From NCBI GenBank assembly GCA_017411385.1, contig JAFQQF010000009.1, forward strand, positions 41,891 through 105,890: a stretch of 64,000 nt of DNA, in the 5' to 3' direction. Positions 32,756-41,581 of this stretch are shown here, piece after piece. The DNA comes from Ruminococcus sp. (GTDB lineage: Bacteria; Bacillota; Clostridia; Oscillospirales; Acutalibacteraceae). A program made the position numbers and the translations under genes. How positions within the stretch are numbered: the first letter of the stretch is position 1; the number at the start of each line of letters is the position of its first letter. The notes beneath the pieces are model-generated. The model made no database searches. It saw nothing but the letters and a program-made list of their open reading frames with translations, and was not told the DNA's origin.

Positions 32756-35755
32756 TTATGCAAATGTGTAGGTGTCGCAGGTGTACTTGCCTGAGCTTTC
32801 GCCTGAGATGTAGTAACCTACTCCGTCATCACCGGAAAGAGTGATATCAGCAGTCTGTTTGTTGCCGTCGGTGAAGATAATATTCTGATAATCTTCATAG
32901 CTAAAGGTTATGGAGTAAATCTTCTGGCTCTGACTGTTAGTTTTTACGTATGTCATAGCCTCTCCGGGCCAAGTGGCTTTGGTGCCGCTGCTGCCCCATA
33001 CATAGGCTTTGACTGAAGACCAGTTTTCATTGTTTGTGAAGTAAACCGTAATCTCAGAGCTTTGTGCGGGTGCATCTAAATCCAGAAGCTTACCGCCGAT
33101 GGAGAGGATAAAGTCTTCAAGCTCTTTTTCAAGCTTAGGTAAAACCTCGTTGTAGTTTAAATCTGTGCCGCCCCTGCAAGCATCCTTCAGAGCCATATAC
33201 TGGTCGTAGGAGCTGTAGGTGTAGTAGGCTTCTAGGTATTTCTTTGCAAGCGCATAAGCAGGAGCAATAGCACCGGGGTTGTCGGTAGGCTTTTCTGTAG
33301 GAGCCTGAGTGGGAGCTTCTGTAGGCTTCTGTGTAGGAGCCTGTGTGGGAACAGCTGTAGGTGCCTCTGTAGGTGCATCTGTAGGCTTTACTGTATCCTC
33401 TGCAGGGAATTTTTCAAGAAGTCCTGCAACCCACTTCTGAATTGCGGTTGCATCCTTGACGTTAACTGAGTTGTCAGCAGTAACGTCTGCCTGTGCAAGT
33501 GCAATTCCCTCAAGGGTGAGAAGACTTGCAGCATGCTTCTGAATAGCTGTAGCGTCTTTTACGTTAACCGTATTGTTAAGGTCAGCGTCACCGTAAAAAG
33601 GAATGCTGTCACCTAATGAAGCAACAGTCTTGGCAGACTTGGCAGTATTATGAAGAACAATGAGCTTGTTTGTGCTTGTGTCAAAATTGAAGGTGTATGA
33701 ACCGCCTGTGGCCTCAAGTGTGCAGTCGCCTTCACTTGAAGACATTACCCAGCCACCACTTGAGGAGGTGGTTGTTGTGTCAATGATGGTGCCGCCGTTG
33801 CCAAGCCAAGTGGAGCCTTCTATTACTTTGAAGGTGTAGGTGCCTGCATTAAGCTCAAGGGTACGGGTAACAACGTTTGCATCGGAGGTTTTCTCAAAGG
33901 CATCCTTCTGGTCCCAAGAGTTGAAGGAACCGGGGAGGTATACGTTGGCATACTCGGGAACAGCCTCGTTTTCCCAGTGTCCGCGTGCATCGCCTGTGAT
34001 GTAGTAGTTAGTGTCCTTTCCTCTGTTTCCTGCAAGCCAAGTGTGAGAAACAGCACCGTTCTTCACCCTGTGGAAGGTGATGTCCTGAACGTTTGCAGGA
34101 ACCTTAACCTCCCAACCTGCCGAGGTGAGAGTTGCGGTATATTCCTTGCCTGTGGCATTATCCACAAGTGTTACCACACGGCTGTCGCTGTTGAGCACCC
34201 AGTCAGTATCGGAGTTGCTTGATTTAAGTGTAATTGTGATGCTTTCTGCAGGAGTATCTGTGGGAGCATCCGTAGGCTCTGCGGTGGGAGCTTCTGTAGG
34301 CTCGTTTGAAGGAGTCTGTGTGCTGTTTTCTGTGGGGTCTTCTGCAGGAGTTGAGGTTTCGGGTTCTGCAGGCTTATCAAGTGCTTCTGTGTCAAAGGGA
34401 ATGATGTAGCTGCACAAAGGCATAATACGGTTTGAGCTTGTGTTCATACCGTTGAAGAGAATGCAGTCTTCGTAAACCTCTACAAGGTAACCCTCGGAAA
34501 GTCCCGCAACAGGGCTTCTGTCAACAGAGCCGTTTACAAGGCGTCTTACACCGCCAACTGCAGAGTTGTGCATCATAACTGCAGAGGTGCCATTATTGTC
34601 AGAGTAGTTGCACTGAGCAGAAAGCTCCAGATGAGTGTGGCCTGTGATGATAACACACTCTTTGTAGGTTTCCATAAGACTTATGAAACGCTGAACATCG
34701 GGGTTGTTTTTCTTAAGTCCCAAGTCGTAGTGGTAGGGAGCAGTCAGCTTGTCGCCTGAGCCCCAGCCTTCAACATTGGCGTGCTCGATGATAAATATGT
34801 TCTTGCCGTCTGTGGAGTACTTTTTGAGCAGTCCCTCCAGCCAGTCAAGCTGTGCCGTTGAAAACTGAGTGCCCTTGTTGGTGTAGAAACCGCCCTCAAG
34901 AGCCATAAAGATGAAGTGGTCGCCTGTTACAGGTTCTGTAACCTCAAAGTAGGGCTTGCCTGCATTGATGGTTTCTGCCTTTGAGTCAAGACCTGTTGCC
35001 TTGATGAAGGGAGCGTTGTCGTTGTAGTAGTTGCCGTTTTTATCCCAAACAGTACCTACATCGTGGTTGCCCAGAGCCTCGTAGATGGGTTTTGAATAGA
35101 AGGAGTCAGCCAGAATTTTCTGATATGCCTTGTACTCGGCAGAATATGTCTGCTTGCCGTTTTGGTCGTTTACGGTATCGCCTGAGGAAACAATGAAGTC
35201 AACGTTTCTGCTTGCTAGTGTGTTCAAAGTGTTAAGCAGATGGTTTTCGTCATGGGGATAGCTGTTTGAACCATAGGAGTCGTTAGCAAGCTGAGGGTCG
35301 CTGATTGCACCGAAGGTATAGAGTGCATCATCGGAGTTAAAGCCCAGTCTGCGATTCTGAGGAATATTATAAACCGCCTCGGCATCAGAAACTCTGAGAA
35401 TGGTAGTGTTACCGCTGATGTCTGTTTTGCTCAAGAATGCGGCAATTTTGGTAGCATCAGGGGGAATAACTGTCTGTTTGGGCATAGTAACCGTGCCTGA
35501 GCCTGATGTAATATTGAGCACGCTGATAGGCTTGTAGCCTTCTAGGGCGTCTGTATCGTCTGCCCAGAAAAGGTAGTAGGTGCCGTTGCCACCCGAAAGA
35601 GTGATTGTACCCTCGGCGTAGCCTGCTGTGTTTTTTGCAAAGCTGTAGCTGATAGTAGCCTCGGCGGCGGCAGTAGTAACAATACCTGTCACCATAACAG
35701 AGAGAACCATCAGAGCTGTCAGCAGAACAGCCAGAAATCTTTTTGATGTTTTCAT
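32756..35755 (-). CDS. Secreted metallophosphoesterase with X25-like, dockerin and starch-binding-like modules
   Basis: 999 residues. Signal peptide (1-31). Calcineurin-like phosphoesterase domain about 145-430: D153-x-Q155, GD at 192-193, GNHD 229-232, IEHANV His325 and GHTH 372-375. Then a Thr/Pro linker, a pullulanase X25/CBM-like region (about 560-700), a type I dockerin (about 717-785; loops DADLNNTVNVKD and DVTADNSVNVKD), a long PT-rich linker, a helical spacer and a C-terminal module with WPGEAM that closely resembles the CBM26-type modules of the amylase. It likely cleaves phosphate esters at the surface on starch or other glycans; the substrate is unknown. ATG 35755 follows AAGGAGGT. 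Confidence 0.88.
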   Translation of the reverse strand: MKTSKRFLAVLLTALMVLSVMVTGIVTTAAAEATISYSFAKNTAGYAEGTITLSGGNGTYYLFWADDTDALEGYKPISVLNITSGSGTVTMPKQTVIPPDATKIAAFLSKTDISGNTTILRVSDAEAVYNIPQNRRLGFNSDDALYTFGAISDPQLANDSYGSNSYPHDENHLLNTLNTLASRNVDFIVSSGDTVNDQNGKQTYSAEYKAYQKILADSFYSKPIYEALGNHDVGTVWDKNGNYYNDNAPFIKATGLDSKAETINAGKPYFEVTEPVTGDHFIFMALEGGFYTNKGTQFSTAQLDWLEGLLKKYSTDGKNIFIIEHANVEGWGSGDKLTAPYHYDLGLKKNNPDVQRFISLMETYKECVIITGHTHLELSAQCNYSDNNGTSAVMMHNSAVGGVRRLVNGSVDRSPVAGLSEGYLVEVYEDCILFNGMNTSSNRIMPLCSYIIPFDTEALDKPAEPETSTPAEDPTENSTQTPSNEPTEAPTAEPTDAPTDTPAESITITLKSSNSDTDWVLNSDSRVVTLVDNATGKEYTATLTSAGWEVKVPANVQDITFHRVKNGAVSHTWLAGNRGKDTNYYITGDARGHWENEAVPEYANVYLPGSFNSWDQKDAFEKTSDANVVTRTLELNAGTYTFKVIEGSTWLGNGGTIIDTTTTSSSGGWVMSSSEGDCTLEATGGSYTFNFDTSTNKLIVLHNTAKSAKTVASLGDSIPFYGDADLNNTVNVKDATAIQKHAASLLTLEGIALAQADVTADNSVNVKDATAIQKWVAGLLEKFPAEDTVKPTDAPTEAPTAVPTQAPTQKPTEAPTQAPTEKPTDNPGAIAPAYALAKKYLEAYYTYSSYDQYMALKDACRGGTDLNYNEVLPKLEKELEDFILSIGGKLLDLDAPAQSSEITVYFTNNENWSSVKAYVWGSSGTKATWPGEAMTYVKTNSQSQKIYSITFSYEDYQNIIFTDGNKQTADITLSGDDGVGYYISGESSGKYTCDTYTFA

Positions 35756-35785
35756 AGCGGACCTCCTTATGAGTTTAATCCATTT

Positions 35786-35800
35786 GTACGCAATGCGTAC
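35786..35800. promoter_or_regulatory. 15-bp palindrome in the leader of the dockerin phosphoesterase gene
   Basis: GTACGCAATGCGTAC (arms of 7 bp around one base). It sits between the promoter and the start codon, about 30 nt from the ATG, where a repressor would block the gene. Confidence 0.55.
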
Positions 35801-35811
35801 TATCCGATATA

Positions 35812-35840
35812 ATAATATCACACGGCATAACAAAGTACAA
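35812..35840 (-). promoter_or_regulatory. Predicted promoter of the dockerin phosphoesterase gene
   Basis: Minus-strand TTGTAC (plus 35835-35840), 17-nt spacer, TATTAT (35812-35817). Confidence 0.55.
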
Positions 35841-35862
35841 TAGGAAAATACCATATATATGC

Positions 35863-35895
35863 AAAAACAGACCTGTGAAAAATGCACAGGTCTGT
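35863..35895 (-). terminator. Terminator of the ydjIGH-like operon
   Basis: ACAGACCTGTG (35867-35877) pairs with CACAGGTCTGT (35885-35895), with a minus-strand U-run (AAAAA at 35863-35867). It separates the operon from the phosphoesterase gene. Confidence 0.85.
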
Positions 35896-35913
35896 TGGGT
35901 TTAGTGGGGGTTA

Positions 35914-36675
35914 TCAGAAGCTTCCGCTGTGGCCTCCGTGAGAAGAGCCTGAGGAGGAAGTGTGGCTTGATGAGCTACCGTTATCCTTGGGCTTTGCACG
36001 TCTTGAAACAGTAGAGTAAAGGAAAATATCCCTTCTCTCTGTAACGTTGAAGCTTCCGTTTCTCAGGTAATTATGAGCCTCGGACTGGTATCTGACTGTT
36101 TTAAGCTGTCCCTTCATAACAAGCACAGCAATGAAGGCGATAATCACACCTACAAACAAGCCTGCAAAAAGATACAGGATGCTGAACTGGAACTTACCAT
36201 AGGTGGAAATTTCTTCCTCGCACAAATCAGCGAAGGTGTTGAAGGCTTCATAGTAGTCACCTGATGAAAGGTAGGGCACAAACTCATCCTCTATGGCATA
36301 AAGGTCAGAGTCTGTGAAAATATCCATAGCCTTACCGCAGGTGGAGGTTGCCCATTTACGCTCGGAAAGGGACACAAGCAGAAGAATTCCGTCACGGCTG
36401 TCGCCATAACCGTAGCCGTTGTAGTCATAGTAATCATCTGCATAAGCTGTTGGAGTTTTGCCCTCTAAGTTAGGGGTGGTAACAATCACCACGTCGCACT
36501 GATATTTTTCGCTGATTGTGTCCAGCTTCAGAGAAAGCTCGTCAAGCTCATCGCTTGTAAGCAAATCCTCCCAATCGAGCAAATGCTCACTTGGAAAAGC
36601 AAGGGAAGCAGAGGTTGAAAAAACGCTGGCAAGTACAAGCAGGAGAGCCAATAAAATTAAAGCAAATCTTTTCAT
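35914..36675 (-). CDS. TPM-domain protein (YdjH/YgcG-like)
   Basis: 253 residues. Signal peptide (about 1-26), TPM domain (about 30-155) with the acidic DYYDYNGYGYGDSRDGILLL loop (in part: GYGDSRDGILLL), one membrane helix at about 168-188 and a Ser/Gly/His-rich tail (SSHGGHSGSF). Exported and membrane-anchored. The downstream genes of the same operon, zinc ribbon and SPFH, match the ydjGHI cluster of Bacillus subtilis, which is linked to PspA-type envelope stress; the role here is inferred. Start at 4 nt from the previous gene. Confidence 0.82.
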   Translation of the reverse strand: MKRFALILLALLLVLASVFSTSASLAFPSEHLLDWEDLLTSDELDELSLKLDTISEKYQCDVVIVTTPNLEGKTPTAYADDYYDYNGYGYGDSRDGILLLVSLSERKWATSTCGKAMDIFTDSDLYAIEDEFVPYLSSGDYYEAFNTFADLCEEEISTYGKFQFSILYLFAGLFVGVIIAFIAVLVMKGQLKTVRYQSEAHNYLRNGSFNVTERRDIFLYSTVSRRAKPKDNGSSSSHTSSSGSSHGGHSGSF

Positions 36676-36679
36676 ATTA

Positions 36680-37777
36680 TCAGCCTCCCAGATTCATAAA
36701 CAAGGTAATAAGGAGTGTTACAGCCGCTGTGGCACAGCCTGCAATAACAGCCCAGTATTTCCAGAACAGGTTCTTATCCATAGGCAGGTCGCCTACGAAT
36801 TTACCTGTCTGGCCGTTCATGGCAAAGGTGTATTTCTGTCCCTTGTAGGTAGTGTTGAGAAGCCACACGGGATAGAGAGCGTACTTAGCTTTGCCGTTGT
36901 GAAGGTTGACTGTACTGTGTTCTGTGGTAACCGAGGTGTAGCCTTCTACAGTAGAAGCAAAGGTCTGCTCGGTGCTTTTTTTGATTCGCTCGTTGGCACG
37001 GGTGATGCTTTCCTCAGCAGTTACGTCGTATTTGTCGGCAAGGTAGCCTGCAAGGTAAGCGGTCTGGAAATCCACGGCATCGGAGAAGTTAAAGGGCTCA
37101 ATAGATTCCATCAGGTCGTCAGCCATTTTTGTAGAGCCGTCAACGGGAACTCTGTCAAATGCTACAGAGCCTCCGCGTATTGCAGAGTAGAAGCTGGTTT
37201 TTGTGTAGTCGTAGTTTGAGTCGCTCCAACATCTTACCTTTGTGCACTTGTAACGAATGCGAGCATTTGCATCTGCATCGAAAAGCCAGAAGGGCACGTA
37301 AACACCCTTGATTTCGTCGATGTGATTTTCACTTTTGAAAACCTTGGGCAGAAGTGCCTTGCCCTTCATATGCTTTTTGAGTCCTTCCTTTGCATCCTCC
37401 TTGGAAAGCTTAAAAGGAATCACAAAATCAGGTTTGAGGTCGCCCTTGAACTGTCCCATCATAACAACGGGATTGTTGCAGTAAGGGCATTCGGTGGCAG
37501 CTGTGTTGCTGTCGCCGATAATTTCACCGCCGCAGGAGTTGCACACATAAATTCGCAGGTTTTCGTTTTCACCCTCCTGCCAGTCGCTTCCTGCTTGGGT
37601 TTCCCACTCCATATTGTCCTGAGCTGTTGCTTCGTTTTGAAGCACGTCGTCGAATTCCTTGAGAGCCTCCATCTCGAATTCTGTGTCGCAATAGGGACAC
37701 TTCATTTTCTGAATGGAGCTGTTGAATTCTATGGCGCCGCCGCAACAGGGACATTTGTATTCTTGTAATATTGCCAT
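36680..37777 (-). CDS. Zinc-ribbon/TFIIB-like membrane protein (YdjG-like)
   Basis: 365 residues. Two zinc ribbons at the N-terminus (CPCCG...CPYCD; later CNSCG...CPYCN), a conserved middle region with YVPFWLFDADA and YALYPVWLLNT, and one membrane helix at the C-terminus (about 340-360). It sits between the SPFH and TPM genes, with which it shares an operon (33 nt and 4 nt gaps). Its function is unknown; the partner genes suggest a membrane-maintenance complex. Confidence 0.85.
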   Translation of the reverse strand: MAILQEYKCPCCGGAIEFNSSIQKMKCPYCDTEFEMEALKEFDDVLQNEATAQDNMEWETQAGSDWQEGENENLRIYVCNSCGGEIIGDSNTAATECPYCNNPVVMMGQFKGDLKPDFVIPFKLSKEDAKEGLKKHMKGKALLPKVFKSENHIDEIKGVYVPFWLFDADANARIRYKCTKVRCWSDSNYDYTKTSFYSAIRGGSVAFDRVPVDGSTKMADDLMESIEPFNFSDAVDFQTAYLAGYLADKYDVTAEESITRANERIKKSTEQTFASTVEGYTSVTTEHSTVNLHNGKAKYALYPVWLLNTTYKGQKYTFAMNGQTGKFVGDLPMDKNLFWKYWAVIAGCATAAVTLLITLFMNLGG

Positions 37778-37810
37778 ATTTATCTCCTATGAAAAAGAGT
37801 TGTTTATTTA

Positions 37811-39226
37811 TCAGTTTGTGATGTCTGACTCGTCAAAGGTGTCTCCGCACTCGGGACAGAACTTGGGAGGATTCTTGGGGTCCTCAGGAGTCCATCCGCA
37901 CTTGTCGCACTTGTAAAGGGGTGCGCCTGCAGGCTTCTTAGCACCGCACTCTGCACAGAATTTGCCCTGATTTACTGCACCGCAAGCACAAGTCCAGCCC
38001 TGTACCTCTTCTGGCTTCTTTGCACCGCACTCGGGACAGAATTTACCTGTTGCAGTAGCACCGCAAGCACATTTCCAGCCGTTTGCAGGCTTAGGCTCGG
38101 GCTTCTTTGCACCGCACTCGGGGCAGAAGTTACCTGTAGCTGTTGCACCGCAAGCACACTTCCATGTGTTCTGAGCAGGAGCCTGTGCTGCCTGCTGAGC
38201 TTGCTGAGCCTGCTGTTGCTGATTCATCTGGAAGAACTGCTGAGCGTTCATACCGCCTCCTGCGTTCATAGCCATGCCCATACCGATGAAGCCGTTCATA
38301 GCGCCTCCTTCGTTTTTAGCTGCTGCACGCATTGCATCAGACTGTGCACCTACAAGCTCTGCACCTGCAAGACCGGGATTCTGAAGTCTTGCTGTGTACT
38401 GAGCCTGCTTAATCATCTCTGCATCCTCGGGGTTGAGAGTTACAGGGTTAAGTGCTACGGATACTACCTTAAGACCGCGGAGTTCTCCCCATTTCTTGGA
38501 GAGTGCTTCGTTCATAGCAACGCAGATGTCTTCGTTGTGGTTTGAAAGCTGATTGGGACGGAGCTCCATCTCGGAAAGTTTTCCGAATGCAGGTGCAAGA
38601 GCACTAATGAACTCTGTCTTAAGTGTTGAGTCAATCTGCTCACGGGTGTATTCACGCTCAACGTTTCCGCAAACCTTTGTATAGAACAGAAGAGGGTCGG
38701 AAATTGTGTAGGAATAAATACCTGAGCAACGAACGGATACATCAATATCAAGGAAAATCTTGGAGTCAACTACACGGAAGGGGATGGGGTTAGGAGTACC
38801 GAACTTGTTGTCCATAATCTCCTTTGTGTTGAAGTAGTAAACTCTCTGGTCCTTGCCTGTGTCACCGCCGTATGTAAAACGCTTGCCTACAGCCTTGAAG
38901 GTTTCAAGTATACTTGTACCAAGCTTGCCTGAGAAGATTGAAGGTTCGGTGGAGGAGTCGTATGTGTATTCGCCGGGCTCTGCACAAACCTCAACAACCT
39001 TGCCCTGCTCAACAATGATCATACACTGACCGTCAGCAACTGCAATGCCGGAGCCGTTGGAAATGATGTTATCGCTTGCCTTTGTGTTGGAAGAACGACC
39101 TCCAACTCGCTTTGAGCCCTTTGTAACAAGAACATCGTTAGGAAGTGATTCGCAATAGAAAAATTCTTTCCACTGGTCTGCAAGCACTCCGCCGACTGCG
39201 CCTATACCTGCTTTAATAAGTCCCAT
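37811..39226 (-). CDS. SPFH-domain protein with four C-terminal zinc ribbons (YdjI-like)
   Basis: 471 residues. SPFH/virion-core-like domain about 20-300 (IIVEQGKVVEVCAEPGEYTYD; GKLGTSILETFKAVG), a Gln/Ala-rich linker (about 330-355) and four zinc ribbons in a row; three are near copies beginning CACGA and ending FCxECGAKKP, and the fourth is CDKCG...FCPECG. SPFH proteins form membrane-associated oligomers. First gene of the minus-strand operon. It starts after AAGGAG. The repeat ribbons suggest recent internal duplication. Confidence 0.9.
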   Translation of the reverse strand: MGLIKAGIGAVGGVLADQWKEFFYCESLPNDVLVTKGSKRVGGRSSNTKASDNIISNGSGIAVADGQCMIIVEQGKVVEVCAEPGEYTYDSSTEPSIFSGKLGTSILETFKAVGKRFTYGGDTGKDQRVYYFNTKEIMDNKFGTPNPIPFRVVDSKIFLDIDVSVRCSGIYSYTISDPLLFYTKVCGNVEREYTREQIDSTLKTEFISALAPAFGKLSEMELRPNQLSNHNEDICVAMNEALSKKWGELRGLKVVSVALNPVTLNPEDAEMIKQAQYTARLQNPGLAGAELVGAQSDAMRAAAKNEGGAMNGFIGMGMAMNAGGGMNAQQFFQMNQQQQAQQAQQAAQAPAQNTWKCACGATATGNFCPECGAKKPEPKPANGWKCACGATATGKFCPECGAKKPEEVQGWTCACGAVNQGKFCAECGAKKPAGAPLYKCDKCGWTPEDPKNPPKFCPECGDTFDESDITN

Positions 39227-39506
39227 AATAAAATCTCCTTTCAGATTTTATAATATTATAAGTTTTAACAATAAAGACCAAAAGGTCATAGTGTCACATA
39301 TACACTTAATAAAGTATACAACTGTTTTTCGCAAAAATCTACCACAACAACAAAAAATCCCAAAAAATAACCATCTTTAGTATAGTAAATCAAAAACGGC
39401 ATAGGGATGCAAAAATCACAGTCCTGTTTATAGTACACCTTCTTTGCTATGATATAGGTGTAGGGAGCAGACAGCACTCACAATATACCAAACGGAGGGA
39501 TTTATT

Positions 39507-39908
39507 ATGAAAAGCACATTTATAACAATAACAGGACTTAATCACTACTTAGGTACAAATCCCTTCAAGGTGGGCAGGCTTGTAAAGCTCATCAAGGAAG
39601 AGGATAATATCCACGATGCTGATGCAATCCGCGTGGCTATGCCGTATCTTGACACAGTGGGATATGTTGCCAACAGCGTGTATACGGTGTATCAGGGAAC
39701 CATGAGTGCAAGCAGAATTTATGAGCACATTGGTAAGACAGCTTATGCACAAATTATGTTTATCACACACTCTTCTGTCATTGCCCGTGTGCTTACAAAA
39801 GAAGAGGCATTGGAGATTTTTTCTCAGGAGGATGACTTCTTCAGCGATTTTGTATCATCAAAAGGCAAAAACGAACCTGTTGCCGATGAGGAAGAAATCT
39901 CCTTCTGA
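39507..39908 (+). CDS. HIRAN-domain protein
   Basis: 133 residues. The N-terminal part (about 1-90) has GTNPFKVGRLVKLIKEEDN followed by HDADAIRV and VGYVANS, the pattern of HIRAN domains that bind ssDNA or damaged DNA ends. The C-terminal 40 residues are acidic and probably disordered. ATG follows GGAGGG. No helicase or nuclease lies next to it, so it may be a stand-alone DNA-binding protein; I am moderately sure of the family. Confidence 0.65.
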   Translation: MKSTFITITGLNHYLGTNPFKVGRLVKLIKEEDNIHDADAIRVAMPYLDTVGYVANSVYTVYQGTMSASRIYEHIGKTAYAQIMFITHSSVIARVLTKEEALEIFSQEDDFFSDFVSSKGKNEPVADEEEISF

Positions 39909-39969
39909 TTTTTGCCTGCTCCCTTTTTTAAAAGCTTTTTCCTTTCTCTTTCTATATACACACTAACGC

Positions 39970-40004
39970 AAGGCGCCGTGAGCTTTTTACTCACGGCGCC
40001 TTGT
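39970..40004. terminator. Hairpin between convergent HIRAN and K+ channel genes
   Basis: AAGGCGCCGTGAG (39970-39982) pairs with CTCACGGCGCCTT (39990-40002). Strong stem, weak T-run; likely shared terminator. Confidence 0.65.
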
Positions 40005-40021
40005 GTTTATCTGCTTATTGG

Positions 40022-40435
40022 TTAGTGCCACTTCTTAACTTTTTCTGAGATTTCCTTGAGCTCTTCCTTGGAAAGCTCATCAAGTCGTTCCAGCTTATCC
40101 AAAAACTGGGTGGTTGTTTCGTTTTTCTGTTGCTCCACAAGGTTTTGATAGAAGCTCACCACAACTCCTGTGGCAATGGCTATTACAAACAGAGAGTATA
40201 TGGTAAGGAGGACAGAACACAGCTTGCCAATAAAAGTTACCGCAACAAAATCGCCGAAGCCTATGGTGGAAACAACAGCGTAGCAATACCACAGAGCGTC
40301 GCCGTAGCGTGTTATATCAGGCTCAACCAGTAAAATTATCAAAGCACAAATAAAGAAGAAGCCCAAGAAAACGCCGATTATCTCGTTTGCGTGGGTTTTT
40401 CTGAGCACAGCTCTGAGTATTCTGAATTTTTTCAT
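40022..40435 (-). CDS. Two-helix potassium channel protein
   Basis: 137 residues. Two membrane helices (about 22-43 and 75-98) bracket a pore loop with STIGFGD, a K+ selectivity filter variant (TVGYGD type). The C-terminal tail is a charged helix (about 105-137). ATG 40435 has AGGT upstream; a longer start is possible but gives an unsupported N-terminus. It likely forms a tetrameric channel. Confidence 0.85.
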   Translation of the reverse strand: MKKFRILRAVLRKTHANEIIGVFLGFFFICALIILLVEPDITRYGDALWYCYAVVSTIGFGDFVAVTFIGKLCSVLLTIYSLFVIAIATGVVVSFYQNLVEQQKNETTTQFLDKLERLDELSKEELKEISEKVKKWH

Positions 40436-40525
40436 AAACAATACCTGCTTTCTGAAACAGAAGTAGCTTTTTGATAATTTTATCACAGCCAAGGGTTCTT
40501 AACAAGTGAAAATTTACAATCTGTG

Positions 40526-40555
40526 TTGACACTAAAGAGATTATCGTGCTATATT
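40526..40555 (+). promoter_or_regulatory. Predicted sigma-A promoter
   Basis: TTGACA (40526-40531), 18-nt spacer, TATATT (40550-40555), 32 nt before the start of the next gene. Confidence 0.65.
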
Positions 40556-40586
40556 TTTTAGTAGATTATTTAAGGAAGCGATTAAA

Positions 40587-41570
40587 TTGAAAAAACGTAT
40601 TATTATAATAGTTTCTGTAATTCTTATGCTGGGAATTGCTTTTGGCGTAGGTGCCTATGCGCTGCTTGACACAAGCAGGGAGCCGATGGCAAAAATTCTT
40701 TTGTCGGACTATAAATACCATGGGGCACAGACCTCTGACGGAAATTCTCTGGTGCAGGTTGGTGCAAGGCTTTATTACAGCGTTCCTTCAGACAACAATC
40801 CCGTGAAGTACGGTCTTTATGAGATTACAAACAAGGAAATCCACAGAATCTGGTGGGACGGAATTAAGTCCTCATCTTCCACGGGCAATTGTTTTAATAA
40901 CCTTGCAGATTACAATGACAGCCTTGCTAAGGTGGACCCTGTAACGGGACAGATAAGCATTTTTGATTTTGATAAAAAAGAGTTTGTTGAAAGGGAAGGT
41001 GCTGTATCTGATTTTGTTTCTGCGAGAAGCAAGTATCAGCAGTATCAGACAGAAAGCGATTCTCCCGTGCTTTTCACAACTCTTTTCGGAGTTGATTACT
41101 ACGTTGTTGACAGAAACGGCTCGCCTGTTTTATATATGAGTGAACCCGATAAGGATACTGACGAGGTGGTTTTTGATTTTTCTCAGATAGAAGGCGGAGC
41201 GGTTTGCCGTGATATTTACAGCCGTGATGCAACTGTTTTCGTAGAGCTTATGACCGAGTCGGGAGTTTGTGGCTTTGAATACCGAGTTGAAAAGAGAATC
41301 TGGGAAATAATTGATACCGAAAGCTACAAGGGTCGCTATGCTTCTCTTGAGTATTCCGTAAAGGTAAATAATCCCATAGGTGCCAACGAAGCAGACCCCT
41401 CGGTAGGTATATACGTTACCGAAAAGAAATCAGATGAAACAAAGAAAGTCTATGACGGATATGTGTCTGAGTATCATATCCTTGACAGCAAGTGGGTATA
41501 CTTTACCCTTGAGGATTACAGCCTGTGGCGTGTAAGCGTTGACGGTGAAGTTACAGAGCAGGTGTTCTGA
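40587..41570 (+). CDS. Hypothetical exported/anchored protein
   Basis: 327 residues, TTG start behind AAGGAAG. One N-terminal hydrophobic segment (about 5-26) with no lipobox, then a mostly beta, polar domain containing repeated GLYEITN-, ISIFDFD- and YFTLEDYSLWRV-like strands, suggesting a beta-propeller (DUF5050-like) sensor or binding domain. No catalytic motif seen. It is convergent with the transglutaminase gene. Confidence 0.65.
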   Translation: MKKRIIIIVSVILMLGIAFGVGAYALLDTSREPMAKILLSDYKYHGAQTSDGNSLVQVGARLYYSVPSDNNPVKYGLYEITNKEIHRIWWDGIKSSSSTGNCFNNLADYNDSLAKVDPVTGQISIFDFDKKEFVEREGAVSDFVSARSKYQQYQTESDSPVLFTTLFGVDYYVVDRNGSPVLYMSEPDKDTDEVVFDFSQIEGGAVCRDIYSRDATVFVELMTESGVCGFEYRVEKRIWEIIDTESYKGRYASLEYSVKVNNPIGANEADPSVGIYVTEKKSDETKKVYDGYVSEYHILDSKWVYFTLEDYSLWRVSVDGEVTEQVF

Positions 41571-41581
41571 TTTGTTTTTTA

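Noticed and set aside
39286-39477. 63-codon minus-strand frame upstream of the HIRAN gene
   Set aside because: AT-rich, no ribosome site, low-complexity hydrophobic text. The 280-nt gap 39227-39506 holds only promoter-like AT-rich sequence.
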